Assembly (NCBI RefSeq): GCF_042675645.1
Contig: NZ_JBHTJH010000004.1
Location: forward strand, 1,054,001-1,118,000
Direction of reading: 5' to 3'
DNA from: Sungkyunkwania multivorans
GTDB lineage: Bacteria; Bacteroidota; Bacteroidia; Flavobacteriales; Flavobacteriaceae
Length of the DNA: 64,000 nucleotides
In this document: in pieces, positions 26,692 through 35,205 of the stretch
Layout: the number at the start of each line of letters is the position of its first letter
How positions within the stretch are numbered: position 1 is the stretch's first letter
Notes under the pieces: model-generated
Databases searched by the model: none
The model's input: the letters and a program-made list of their open reading frames with translations, nothing else
What the model was told of the DNA's origin: nothing
Position numbers and translations under genes: made by a program

Positions 26692-27137
26692 AAAATCACG
26701 TTTCAGCCATCACCAGACTATCTTCGCTTAGGTAACACTTTTAAATGAGTATTCAATTGAAAAAGAGTTGCTTGACCAGTTGATAAACCTTAATAATCGT
26801 TTATAATGTCTTATCTGGCGTTTTTGTGTGCGGTAGCGGTTTTTTTAGTGTCGCTCATATTTTTTTTGATCTTATCTGAATATTTCAAATCGAATTTCAG
26901 ATAGCACTGTCATACCCAAAATGATTCTAAAGGGCGCATTGGGTAAGCTACCTCTATACTTTTTTAAATCTTTATTACTAAGCGACTTGAAGTGAAGAAA
27001 ATTCTTCCAAGATTCACGACTGCTCACCATTTGAGGGGAGCAGTTGCATCGTTTAACGTTTAAAGGGTGTCGTTCATCTGAAAGATTATGTTTTGTTGAA
27101 GTGGTTATCTACATTTATTTCAAATCAATAACCTTTA
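26692..27137. other. Non-coding stretch with one hairpin and one possible tiny ORF
   Basis: About 445 bases. It holds a possible 32-residue hydrophobic ORF (26806-26904) and a strong hairpin at about 27018-27043 (ACTGCTC ... GAGCAGT, nine pairs with one mismatch, six-base loop) that lacks a T-run on either strand. It may be an RNA structural element or transcript 3' end. Nothing else is recognisable. Confidence 0.4.
26806..26904 (+). CDS. Possible tiny single-helix membrane peptide
   Basis: 32 residues from ATG: MSYLAFLCAVAVFLVSLIFF, then LILSEYFKSNFR. One perfect membrane-length hydrophobic helix ends in a short polar and basic tail. Such peptides are real in many bacteria, but AT- and T-rich DNA also produces them by chance. 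No homology is known to me. Confidence 0.3.
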   Translation: MSYLAFLCAVAVFLVSLIFFLILSEYFKSNFR

Positions 27138-27320
27138 ATGAGACAGCTATCCTTAATTTTCGTTTTGGCGGGAATAGCAGTTTCTTTTGCATCTTGTGCC
27201 TCTAATTGTATGGGGAAGGGAGTTAACAAATACTGTGAACTCGAACAAAGACAAGAAGTGATCACTGTTTCCGCCGAGGACGTAGCATGTAATGAAGATG
27301 AAGTAATTACAGTACGTTGA
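27138..27320 (+). CDS. Small lipoprotein
   Basis: 60 residues. The signal peptide MRQLSLIFVLAGIAVSFASC gives a lipobox with Cys20; two more Cys follow (SNC, KYC) and one later (VACNE). The mature part is only 40 residues and acidic. No family recognised. Small lipoproteins of this kind are plentiful in flavobacteria. It ends 25 bases from the convergent ung gene. Confidence 0.6.
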   Translation: MRQLSLIFVLAGIAVSFASCASNCMGKGVNKYCELEQRQEVITVSAEDVACNEDEVITVR

Positions 27321-27345
27321 ACTTAACTTATGGTGCCCCAAATAT

Positions 27346-28011
27346 TTACCATTTTATCCCTTCAGTCCCATTAGTTTCTAGCAGGTTATTACATTTACTA
27401 AAGTGTTTATTCCCAAACCAGAGTCCGCGATTTGCACTTAAGGGCGATGGATGCCCCGATGTGAGTACATGATGTTTGCTTCGATCTATTTTCGCACCTT
27501 TCTTTTTAGCATATCCTCCCCACAGTAAAAAAACAACACCTTCTTTTTTATCAGATATGCATTTGATCACCGCATCGGTAAAGACTTCCCACCCCTTCTT
27601 CTGGTGGCTTCCTGCTGCGTGCGCCCTTACCGTTAAAGTGGCATTCAACAAAAGTACACCTTGGTCTGCCCAACGTGTTAGGTCACCGCTTTTTGGGTAT
27701 GGAATGCCAAGGTCCGTCTTTATTTCTTTAAAGATATTGACCAAAGAAGGTGGATGCGGAATACCATCTCTAACAGAAAAACAAAGTCCATTGGCCTGCT
27801 TTGGCCCATGGTATGGATCCTGCCCTAGGATCACCACTTTCACCTCCTCGAAAGGACAATGATCAAAGGCAGAGAAGATCTCCTTTCCAGGAGGATAGCA
27901 TGTTTTGTTCGCATATTCCTGTTTTACAAACGAAGCTAGGGCTTCAAAATAGGGCTTCTCAAACTCTTCTTTTAACTTATCTTTCCAGCTGGGATGAATA
28001 TTGACGTTCAT
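27346..28011 (-). CDS. ung: Uracil-DNA glycosylase, family 1
   Basis: 221 residues, standard size. The water-activating loop GQDPYHG (about 62-68), uracil-binding LLLNATLTVR and minor-groove loop HPSPLSANRG (about 187) are all present. The enzyme removes uracil from DNA to start base excision repair. It is divergent from mutS2, with 47 bases between the starts, so the two promoters overlap. Confidence 0.96.
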   Translation of the reverse strand: MNVNIHPSWKDKLKEEFEKPYFEALASFVKQEYANKTCYPPGKEIFSAFDHCPFEEVKVVILGQDPYHGPKQANGLCFSVRDGIPHPPSLVNIFKEIKTDLGIPYPKSGDLTRWADQGVLLLNATLTVRAHAAGSHQKKGWEVFTDAVIKCISDKKEGVVFLLWGGYAKKKGAKIDRSKHHVLTSGHPSPLSANRGLWFGNKHFSKCNNLLETNGTEGIKW

Positions 28012-28029
28012 TAAAATTTGGTACTTTTG
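28001..28029 (+). promoter_or_regulatory. Promoter of the mutS2 gene
   Basis: TTG at 28001-28003 and TACTTTTG at 28022-28029 with an 18-base spacer match the flavobacterial consensus. The start of transcription would be near 28036, giving a leader of about 23 bases. Confidence 0.55.
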
Positions 28030-28058
28030 TTTCCGCTATCAAAAATAGCAAAATAGCA

Positions 28059-30227
28059 ATGAAGAAGATCGCTCAAAAGACATTAGAAGACTTAGAGTTC
28101 GCAGAAGTGCTCAATCAAGTGCTTTCACATGCGAATACTTCGCTGGGAAAGGAGAAGATACAAGCTATCATTCCTTTCTCTGAGCGCGCCTCTTTGCTGT
28201 TCGAATTGAATTTGGTCAACGAATATCTATCTTCTTTTGACAATGAAAATCGGATTCCCAACCACGGTTTTGAAACGATCGAAAAGGAAATTCATCTGCT
28301 CGGTGTGGAAAACAGCTTTTTAGAAATAGACGGATTCAAGAAAATCGCTTCAATTTCTGACACGGCCAATATCTTGATCCGTTTCCTAAAAAAGTTCCAA
28401 GAGTATTATCCCAGCATAAATGAAAGGGCGTCCAATGTTGAGGTGACCAATGATATCATCACGCAGATCAATGCTGTCATCGATCGCTTCGGAGAGGTCA
28501 AGGACGATGCTTCGGATGAACTTCGACGTATTCGAAGACAGATGAATCAGGTGCGAGGAAAGATCGGTCAAAGTTTTGGGAGTGCGCTAAGCAGATACCA
28601 TAACGCCGGATACCTGGACGAGATCAGAGAAACGGTCATCGACAATCGCAGGGTCCTAGCCGTAACTGCCATGCATCGCCGAAAAGTAAAAGGTGCCATC
28701 ATGGGCAATTCAAAGACTGGCAGCATTGTCTATATTGAGCCAGAAGTCACCTTGCAATATTCGAGAGAACTAAGCAATCTCGAATATGAAGAAAAGGAAG
28801 AGGTTACACGGATCTTAAAGACGTTGACCGACTTTTTACGACCATTTACCCCTTTGCTCATCGATTATCAAGAGTTATTGAGCGATATCGATGTGGTGGC
28901 AGCAAAAGCAAAATATGCTCAAGAGCTGAATGCCATACTACCAGAAATAACCGAAGAGCGTATCTTTTTTATCAGAGATGCCTATCATCCACTCCTCTAT
29001 CTCAAGAATGACAGAGAAGGAAAGAAGACCTTTCCACAGACCATCAGTCTGGACAACGAAAATAGGATCATTGTGATCTCTGGGCCAAATGCCGGCGGTA
29101 AAAGTATTACCCTGAAGACGATAGGATTACTTCAACTGATGGTACAAAGCGGTATGCTGATCCCTGTTCACGAACGCAGCAAGGTCTGTTTATTTGAACG
29201 TATCTTGACCGATATAGGAGATAATCAAAGCATAGAAAATCATCTGAGCACCTATAGCTATCGCCTTAAGAATATGAATCAATTCTTGAAGAAGTGCGAT
29301 GAGAAAACGCTTTTCCTGATCGATGAATTTGGAACTGGTAGCGACCCAGAATTAGGTGGTGCGCTGGCCGAAGCTTTCTTAGAAGTGTTCTATGAACGTG
29401 AAGCCTTTGGAGTGATCACCACACACTATGCGAATTTAAAATTGCTCGCAAATGAGTTGCCGCATATGGCCAACGCCAATATGCAATTCGACAATCGCAC
29501 GCTAGAGCCTGTGTTCAAATTGGTCTTGGGGGAAGCAGGAAGCTCCTTCACCTTTGAGGTGGCACAAAAAAATGGGATTCCCTATAGCCTGATCAACAAG
29601 GCAAAGAAAAAGATAGAGCGAGGAAAAGTCCGTTTTGATGCGACGATCGCCAAGCTTCAAAAGCAGCGCAGTCAGATGGAAAAGACCTCCAGGTCTTTAA
29701 AAGATGAAGAGGTGCGAGCCCGCGAGGAAGGTGAGAAAATGGAAGCACTCAATGCCAGATTGAAATCCAAGCTTCAGAATTACCAAGAGTTGTTCGATCA
29801 CCATCAGCGTATGATCTATCTAGGAAACAAGATCAATAGCATTGCCGAAAAATACTTTTACGATAAAAAGAAGCGCCCATTGATCTCCGAATTCTTACGC
29901 ATCATCGAAACAGAGAATTCGAAGCGAAAGAAAGCTACCGCCAAAGAGCGGAAAGAGGAAAAACAGAAGAAAGCTGAGGTAGTAAAAGAGGTGGCGGAAG
30001 AGATCAAGGAAGTGCGTAAAGAAAAGGTAGAAAAGAAAAAGAAAGAAAAATTGCAGCCACCAAAGCCCAGGCCGGTCCTAAAAGTGGGAGACCGAGTACG
30101 CCTGTTGGATGGGAAGTCTGTGGGGAGCATTGATAGTATTGAAAAGAACAAGGCTGTTGTTAATTATGGTATCTTTACGACCAATGTTTCGTTAGAGCAA
30201 CTGGAATTGGTGGAGGCGAAAAGATAG
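28059..30227 (+). CDS. MutS2-like ATPase lacking a Smr domain
   Basis: 722 residues. A helical core and clamp (1 to about 310) lead to the ATPase with Walker A GPNAGGKS (about 342-349), Walker B LFLIDEFGTGSDP and the ITTHYANLK motif. A long Lys/Glu-rich coiled coil follows (about 520-680), then a KOW-like beta tail (VGDRVRLLDGKSVGSIDSIE). MutS2 proteins of Firmicutes end in a nuclease-type Smr domain; here the protein stops before one. The role is probably suppression of recombination or rescue of collided ribosomes, as proposed for MutS2, but without Smr cleavage. Some databases would call it MutS. Confidence 0.88.
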   Translation: MKKIAQKTLEDLEFAEVLNQVLSHANTSLGKEKIQAIIPFSERASLLFELNLVNEYLSSFDNENRIPNHGFETIEKEIHLLGVENSFLEIDGFKKIASISDTANILIRFLKKFQEYYPSINERASNVEVTNDIITQINAVIDRFGEVKDDASDELRRIRRQMNQVRGKIGQSFGSALSRYHNAGYLDEIRETVIDNRRVLAVTAMHRRKVKGAIMGNSKTGSIVYIEPEVTLQYSRELSNLEYEEKEEVTRILKTLTDFLRPFTPLLIDYQELLSDIDVVAAKAKYAQELNAILPEITEERIFFIRDAYHPLLYLKNDREGKKTFPQTISLDNENRIIVISGPNAGGKSITLKTIGLLQLMVQSGMLIPVHERSKVCLFERILTDIGDNQSIENHLSTYSYRLKNMNQFLKKCDEKTLFLIDEFGTGSDPELGGALAEAFLEVFYEREAFGVITTHYANLKLLANELPHMANANMQFDNRTLEPVFKLVLGEAGSSFTFEVAQKNGIPYSLINKAKKKIERGKVRFDATIAKLQKQRSQMEKTSRSLKDEEVRAREEGEKMEALNARLKSKLQNYQELFDHHQRMIYLGNKINSIAEKYFYDKKKRPLISEFLRIIETENSKRKKATAKERKEEKQKKAEVVKEVAEEIKEVRKEKVEKKKKEKLQPPKPRPVLKVGDRVRLLDGKSVGSIDSIEKNKAVVNYGIFTTNVSLEQLELVEAKR

Positions 30228-30288
30228 CCCTCACCCTACCCCTCTTCATATAGGAGATGGGCGTTTTTATTATTTGAACTTTAGAATC

Positions 30289-30702
30289 ATGGAACTGCCA
30301 AAAGATAAAAAGATCATCTTCTTCGACGGTGTTTGCAACTTATGCAACGGCGCGGTCCAGTATGTGATCGAACGCGACAAGAAGGATGTTTTTAGGTATG
30401 CCTCACTGCAAAGTGATGTCGGGCAGCGCTTTTTAAAGGAACGCAATCTCAATGCAGAAGAATTCGACTCCATCATCCTATACGAGCCTGGAAAGCAATT
30501 TCTGCATAAATCCAAAGCAGCCTTTGCTATCATCAAAGAATTTGGAGGTCTTTGGCCACTATTTCGCATCTTTCGTTTCCTCCCTACCTCATTCAATGAC
30601 TTCTTTTATGATATTGTTGCCAAGAATCGCTACCGATGGTTTGGAAAACAGGAAAGCTGTTGGATCCCGACTCCAGAATTAAAGGCGAAGTTTTTGGGAT
30701 AA
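30289..30702 (+). CDS. DCC/DUF393 thiol-disulfide oxidoreductase-like protein
   Basis: 137 residues from the ATG at 30289 (MELPKDKKI); a TTG 15 bases upstream is a weaker alternative. The thioredoxin-like fold starts IIFFDGVCNLCNG with the CxxC pair, then the YASLQSD segment, HKSKAAFAII and RWFGKQESC. The family name comes from the Asp-x-x-Cys-x-x-Cys motif. Its reaction is not established. It is a single gene 61 bases after mutS2 and may be co-transcribed with it. Confidence 0.85.
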   Translation: MELPKDKKIIFFDGVCNLCNGAVQYVIERDKKDVFRYASLQSDVGQRFLKERNLNAEEFDSIILYEPGKQFLHKSKAAFAIIKEFGGLWPLFRIFRFLPTSFNDFFYDIVAKNRYRWFGKQESCWIPTPELKAKFLG

Positions 30703-30778
30703 CTAGATCAGAAGGTCTATTTACCCTGCACAGGTAAGCGGTGACTCATTCTCAATTCCTTTTTATGGATGACTTGTT

Positions 30779-30786
30779 TAGGTTTG
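30779..30786 (+). promoter_or_regulatory. -7 element before the truncated MuiA gene
   Basis: TAGGTTTG matches TAnnTTTG exactly, 24 bases before the ATG at 30811. No -33 TTG is at the usual distance. Confidence 0.35.
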
Positions 30787-30810
30787 AATAAACTTTAAAC
30801 CACCAACGTC

Positions 30811-31056
30811 ATGAGATTCTTACTACTCTTTGTGCTACTCAATTCCTATCATGTTTTTGGAAACGATAAAAAGCAAGCCTCAACTATTGAACAGGTCACG
30901 GTCTACCGTTCGGGAGCAGCGATCACCCGCATAGCCAACGTTCGGCTAAAAGAATGTGTCCTAAGCTGGAAGATGACCTTAGAATCCAAAAAAAATTATA
31001 GCAAGCAGTTCTCGTATAGAGTGAAATTCCCAAAAGGAAAAAAGATCAACCTTTAA
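30811..31056 (+). pseudogene. Internally deleted MuiA/DUF4139 family protein
   Basis: 81 residues with a signal peptide (MRFLLLFVLLNSYHVFG). Residues 23-48 (STIEQVTVYRSGAAITR..NVRLKE) match the start of the DUF4140 domain. Residues 49-81 (VLSWKMTLESKKN, FSYRVKFPKGKKINL) match the very end of the DUF4139 domain, where family members read GLLTWKLxLxPxE...YxVKYPKxKxxxL. Intact proteins are about 500-650 residues, so several hundred codons are missing while the frame is kept. The result is a short, possibly exported, two-strand product. A promoter element and a terminator remain around it. Confidence 0.75.
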
Positions 31057-31068
31057 ACCTCTGATCTA

Positions 31069-31100
31069 CAGGCGATAGTTTTTTACTGTCGCCTGTTCTT
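31069..31100 (+). terminator. Rho-independent terminator after the MuiA remnant
   Basis: CAGGCGATAG / CTGTCGCCTG, ten pairs including one G-U, seven-base T-rich loop, followed by TTCTTT. It begins 13 bases after the stop codon. Confidence 0.75.
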
Positions 31101-31156
31101 TAATTGACCTAAAACCAATATCTTAGTGTTTTAACAATCAAAACAACCACATATTG

Positions 31157-31789
31157 ATGTTTACACCTTTCGAAGCATATTTTGGTCATGTGGAAAAACT
31201 TGGCGGAAATGGATGGCTGCGTGTTCGATTTGATGATGGTCTCGTTTGGCCTATCCCAGAATTTCTACGCGTAAAGGTCAACAAGACCGGGGACCGTGAA
31301 AGTTTTCAAGTATTGGAAGGTCGAATGGCAGGAAAAACGGCCACCGTGAAGAAGAAAGGCTGGGAATGGACTTCTTGGGATTGGGACCGGTCGTATTTTG
31401 AACAATCCGTTCATCTTGGCAAAGGTTGCCCACATACTGGAAGTGCTTCCGTTACCTTTTATCGGCTTACCGAACGACTCGAAGTTACCGGTCTTGGTAC
31501 TTTCAATGCCATTACAGACACACGCAATCCTACACCACTTGGAAGTTTTGATCTGGAGATACCGTATGAGCCACATCCAGGAGGTGGTTATTATACAAGC
31601 GATTCCAAATATGCCAAAACATGGTTTCGGGTAGGCCACTCGGGAGATCGTTTTCTTCATCCTGGGCGTATATCTGCTGGGTGCATCACCGTAACGGACA
31701 CTAGACAATGGGATAAGATCTATCAACATCTCATTGTGTCTAGAAAAGACGACCAAAGTATAGGAACTGTAAAAGTAGTTGACCGATGA
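31157..31789 (+). CDS. L,D-transpeptidase-like protein without signal peptide
   Basis: 210 residues from the ATG at 31157; a TTG one codon upstream is also possible. The C-terminal half resembles an L,D-transpeptidase: TPLGSFDLEIPYE (about 126-138), a GH pair near 160, and HPGRISAGCITV with the candidate catalytic Cys at 176. The N-terminal 100 residues are Trp-rich with no domain I recognise. No signal peptide or membrane helix is visible, which is odd for an enzyme whose normal substrate, peptidoglycan, is periplasmic. Its last codons overlap the next gene's ATG by four bases. The alternative is a scavenger or other cysteine hydrolase of the same fold. Confidence 0.6.
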   Translation: MFTPFEAYFGHVEKLGGNGWLRVRFDDGLVWPIPEFLRVKVNKTGDRESFQVLEGRMAGKTATVKKKGWEWTSWDWDRSYFEQSVHLGKGCPHTGSASVTFYRLTERLEVTGLGTFNAITDTRNPTPLGSFDLEIPYEPHPGGGYYTSDSKYAKTWFRVGHSGDRFLHPGRISAGCITVTDTRQWDKIYQHLIVSRKDDQSIGTVKVVDR

Positions 31790-32277
31790 GAACCATTCTT
31801 GCCTTCATCATCCTTTCCACATGGCTCTTTGCATGCAAAGAGCAACCCGAATATGTTAAAGAACCATGTACAGGTTACAAAGAGATCGACCATACGGCTA
31901 CGTTGAGGATAAATGATACCCTTCCATCATTCTCCGGAGTTACGGATACCGATCGGCGCTTTAGCCTTTCGGCATTATCTCGGAAACATTTCTTTCTGTT
32001 TCTGAAGAAGAACATTAAAGAACAAAAGCCCGTGCACATAGGACTTCTTAATGAAGATGTATCCATCAATGACCTTGGCGATACGGCCGCAAATAAAGAT
32101 GTGGACCTATTGATCGAGAACGACCTGAAAATTGCGGAGCTTTTTGGTCTTGGAACTAAAGACAACGGTGCGTTAAAACACAACACTCTTATTATTACCG
32201 ATAAAAATAAGATCATCAAAAAGATACTGATAGATATCTGTGAGGATGAACTCAAAGACATCATGGCAGCATTATAG
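31786..32277 (+). CDS. Lipoprotein with degenerate peroxiredoxin-like fold
   Basis: 163 residues. The lipobox is STWLFAC (Cys17). The body follows the AhpC/TSA order: LPSFSGVTDTDRRFSLSAL, KHFFLFLKK, DLLIENDLKIAELFGLGTKD and NTLIITDKNKIIKKIL. The position of the peroxidatic Cys is not occupied, so it is unlikely to be a redox enzyme. It overlaps the preceding gene by ATGA, which implies equal production of the two proteins. A binding or protective role toward its partner is a guess. Confidence 0.65.
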   Translation: MRTILAFIILSTWLFACKEQPEYVKEPCTGYKEIDHTATLRINDTLPSFSGVTDTDRRFSLSALSRKHFFLFLKKNIKEQKPVHIGLLNEDVSINDLGDTAANKDVDLLIENDLKIAELFGLGTKDNGALKHNTLIITDKNKIIKKILIDICEDELKDIMAAL

Positions 32278-32325
32278 TGATCTATCGAATTTTCTGCTCT
32301 ATTAAATCAGTTCGGCCTTTTTTTA

Positions 32326-32697
32326 CTATATGTGCTGGTCGATCAGAATGGCATTACCATCAGGGTCCATAACTACAAGACTTGCTGGTCCTTTGGTAGT
32401 TTCATCGGCTTCAGATGTTAACTTGACCCCTTTTTGTTTTAGAGCGCGCTGTATATCTCGCACATCATCAAAGTCATCAAGCGTATTTGCATTTGCGTCC
32501 CACCCGGGATTGAAGGTAAGAATGTTATTTTCGAACATGCCTTGGAAAAGTCCGATAAGGGCATCCTGATTTTTCATGATCAGATAATTGCGTTCTAGAT
32601 CCCCCGCAAACACCTTAAACCCGAGGGTCTCATAGAATTCTTTGGAGGTGTTGATATCTTTTACGCTTAGACTTATTGAAAATGCTCCTAATTTCAT
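32326..32697 (-). CDS. VOC (glyoxalase/bleomycin resistance) family protein
   Basis: 123 residues, two beta-alpha-beta-beta-beta repeats. It begins MKLGAFSISLSVKDINTSKEFYETLGF, and ends ASLVVMDPDGNAILIDQH, the usual VOC signatures. The family includes glyoxalases, dioxygenases and antibiotic-binding proteins; the metal site is not certain here. Single gene, convergent with the lipoprotein gene and 51 bases from the next minus-strand gene. Confidence 0.87.
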   Translation of the reverse strand: MKLGAFSISLSVKDINTSKEFYETLGFKVFAGDLERNYLIMKNQDALIGLFQGMFENNILTFNPGWDANANTLDDFDDVRDIQRALKQKGVKLTSEADETTKGPASLVVMDPDGNAILIDQHI

Positions 32698-32748
32698 TTT
32701 TTATTATCGTTAGTTATTATGCAGTGTATTGTTGTTTGTCCCCTTTGA

Positions 32749-33546
32749 TCAAATGTTGGAATCTACTAGGATTCGCCATATTCCTTGTTCGTCCCTTTGC
32801 CAAACTAGCATATATTTCCCATTGTAGGTCCCCTTACATTGCCCGATCTCATAGGCCAAATTTTCATTTACCATTTGTACGGTTATCGGGTGCAGTGTGA
32901 GTTGATAATTGGGGTCATTCATGTACTGATATTCCTGCGTGATAGATTCATGACCAATGATCACTGGCTTGTGACTGAAATAGACGGCATTCTCACTGTA
33001 CAATTCACTTACCAAGCGCGCTGCATCGTGCAAATTACAAAGCACTACCCACCTGGCCCTGCGCTTGTCGATCTCAATGCTGTAGTTTTGACCTTTATCG
33101 ACCTTGGCTATAAATTCGAACTCCCTGATATTGTCCGAAGATCTATTCCAGATAAGTAAATGACTATAGGTAGCATTTGCAGTAATGAACCCGCCGATCT
33201 CATAGTCAAATCTGTGACGATCATCCGCCTTCACCTTTTTGATGGTATAAATGGAATCTACCGCGAAGGGCTTCTTCTTTAGCAAGGCAATGATCGCATC
33301 AGTTCCCGCGGCCACAGTTCCAGAAGCATCAACTTTGATAGAGGTGTCCCCATAGATATGCTGTAAGGAATCATGAAAATTCGTATTCATCCAACACTTC
33401 CACTTTTCATTCGAATTCACAATATTGGATACATCTTTAAGACATTCCTCTCCTTTTGAAACTGCTGTTTTCTGCATTTTTCCTTCAGACTTGCAACCAG
33501 CAACCATGCAAAGGACAAGCATCAATGGAATAAACAGCTTTTTCAT
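32749..33546 (-). CDS. Lipoprotein with two NTF2/SnoaL-like domains
   Basis: 265 residues. The signal MKKLFIPLMLVLCMVAGC gives lipid site Cys18. Residues about 35-145 and 155-265 each look like a cone-shaped NTF2-like domain. The second ends YMLVWQRDEQGIWRILVDSN, a standard SnoaL-like ending. The family includes both catalytic and purely binding proteins; no active-site residues can be assigned. It appears to be transcribed alone. Confidence 0.65.
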   Translation of the reverse strand: MKKLFIPLMLVLCMVAGCKSEGKMQKTAVSKGEECLKDVSNIVNSNEKWKCWMNTNFHDSLQHIYGDTSIKVDASGTVAAGTDAIIALLKKKPFAVDSIYTIKKVKADDRHRFDYEIGGFITANATYSHLLIWNRSSDNIREFEFIAKVDKGQNYSIEIDKRRARWVVLCNLHDAARLVSELYSENAVYFSHKPVIIGHESITQEYQYMNDPNYQLTLHPITVQMVNENLAYEIGQCKGTYNGKYMLVWQRDEQGIWRILVDSNI

Positions 33547-33667
33547 GATGTGCTATTTTAATTTCTAGGAATGATGGCATTATTCACATTTACAATGCGG
33601 AATTGAACAAAATTAAAGATACTAATTTTTTTGGGCGCTATGACCATAGGTCAAACAAGGCAATGGG

Positions 33668-34216
33668 TTATATAATTCGTATTCCATAAAATTGATCGGC
33701 AAGAATTAAAATCGAGCTCGATATCATTACAAAAATTGTCGTGGCCAATTGAAATTTCCAATGGAGCTTGTACTTTTTAGAAACGCCGTACACCAAAAGA
33801 AACAGGAGCGCAATCACGAGGATGGGGATGGTAAAAGTTCCCAATTCAAAAAATGTACTTATACGACCTTCGTCATTGTGTTTGATGAAATTCATAAAGC
33901 CAGCCATTAGGCGCATGTAAAACGGGATAAAGAGCAGCGGATATAGGTATTTGTTCCAGTTATTCGCTCTAAGTATGTAATAAACGATGAATGCTTGAAT
34001 GATAGTGACCAAGGGGCCTGCAGCCGCAATGTACATATCGTGGATGCCAATCGGATCTTGACCTTCCATCCTAGACACCGAGTTGATCCGCATTATCGAC
34101 TCATAACCGAGCAATTCGCTCACAAGCCAATGCGCAAACTCGTGAAGCAGCCAAGTAACGATCACAGCCATCATAACGGCAAGGATGTATTTGAAGGTGA
34201 TGCTTTGATTGACCAT
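33668..34216 (-). CDS. M50-like site-2 protease family membrane protein
   Basis: 182 residues, four to five membrane helices. The first helix carries LLHEFAHW, an HExxH zinc site within the membrane as in site-2 proteases. A following helix has AAAGPLVTIIQA, like the second part of S2P cores. A third zinc ligand (Asp in the usual NxxPxxxxDG motif) is not obvious; FIKHNDEGR is the nearest candidate. It may be a minimal intramembrane protease or an inactive relative. Single gene on the minus strand. Confidence 0.65.
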   Translation of the reverse strand: MVNQSITFKYILAVMMAVIVTWLLHEFAHWLVSELLGYESIMRINSVSRMEGQDPIGIHDMYIAAAGPLVTIIQAFIVYYILRANNWNKYLYPLLFIPFYMRLMAGFMNFIKHNDEGRISTFFELGTFTIPILVIALLFLLVYGVSKKYKLHWKFQLATTIFVMISSSILILADQFYGIRII

Positions 34217-34307
34217 ACTTTACTAAACTACAACTTAAAAGGCTATTAAGTATCGTAAAGACGCATTTTTACATTGGAGGAAGGCCCAATTTCTTTTTGC
34301 AAAAAAG

Positions 34308-34334
34308 AAGCCCAAGGTAGTTCACCTTGGGCTT
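34308..34334 (-). terminator. Rho-independent terminator of the prohibitin gene
   Basis: AAGCCCAAGGT / ACCTTGGGCTT: 11 perfect pairs, five-base loop. On the minus strand it is followed by CTTTTTT; on the plus strand by TT. It lies 22 bases after the prohibitin stop. Confidence 0.85.
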
Positions 34335-34355
34335 TTCATCCTATATTTTTAAATC

Positions 34356-35171
34356 CTATTGGTTTCCTAAAATGATTGGAAGTCCCCCATCGCCCCCACC
34401 AACAACGATCACCTTGCTGTTTGGTGATTTTGAAAGCTCTAGCGTAGCTTGTATTCCTTTTTCCTGAAGGATCTTCTCTGATAGCGATGCATTTAAGATA
34501 CGGTTGGCCGCAGCCTTCCCTTCTGCATCGATCCTTTGACGCTCGGCCTCTTGCTTGGCCTTCTCTAAACGGAATTCATATTCCAATGCCTCCTGCTCCT
34601 GTTTTAGCTTCCGCTCAATGGCATCCTTGATAGTGGCAGGCAGTGTTACGTCACGCACCAAAACCTGATTTAATTGAACGTACTGGTCATCGAGGATCTT
34701 TTTGGTTTCAATAAAGATCTCCTCTTGAATGGCATCACGTTTAGTTGAGTACAATTGCTCAGGCGTATAGCGCCCAACCACGCTACGTGCTGCGGATCGA
34801 AATGCTGGTTTTATGACACGTTCTTCATAGTCCTCCCCTTTTTCTTGGTGTAATTTGCCCAAGTTTTCAGCTTGTGGCTGATACCAGGCAGTTGCATCTA
34901 GCGCAATTTCGAGGCCGTTAGACGAAAGTACTCGCATCGGCTCTGAAAGTTGTTGCTGTCTAACTTCGTATATGTAGATCTTGTTCCAAGGAAAGACAAA
35001 GTGAAAGCCTTCGCCTTTGGCCGGTTCATCTGTTACAACCCCATCTCCAAAACGCTCGTAAAGTACGCCTGCTTCACCAGATTCTATTGTTACGGCCGAT
35101 TTACTGATCAATATAATTCCTACTATGACTATAAAAAGGATAGGTAATCCGATCTTGGGTAATTTGTCCAT
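34356..35171 (-). CDS. Prohibitin/SPFH (band 7) family membrane protein
   Basis: 271 residues. One N-terminal membrane helix (about 7-25) is followed by the SPFH domain (VESGEAGVLYERFG, FHFVFPWNKIYIYEVRQQQ), then a helical coiled segment (KLKQEQEALEYEFRLEKAKQEAERQRIDAEGKA) and a Gly-rich C-terminus. Such proteins oligomerise in the inner membrane, scaffold microdomains and modulate FtsH-type proteases. It lies 34 bases downstream of the VWA gene and probably shares its transcript. Confidence 0.9.
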   Translation of the reverse strand: MDKLPKIGLPILFIVIVGIILISKSAVTIESGEAGVLYERFGDGVVTDEPAKGEGFHFVFPWNKIYIYEVRQQQLSEPMRVLSSNGLEIALDATAWYQPQAENLGKLHQEKGEDYEERVIKPAFRSAARSVVGRYTPEQLYSTKRDAIQEEIFIETKKILDDQYVQLNQVLVRDVTLPATIKDAIERKLKQEQEALEYEFRLEKAKQEAERQRIDAEGKAAANRILNASLSEKILQEKGIQATLELSKSPNSKVIVVGGGDGGLPIILGNQ

Positions 35172-35205
35172 TTTGTAATTGTTATTAAGTTATATTTCTG
35201 TGTTA

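Noticed and set aside
27018..27043. Hairpin considered as a terminator
   Set aside because: No T-run on either strand, and more than 300 bases from the nearest upstream stop; kept only as an unexplained hairpin.
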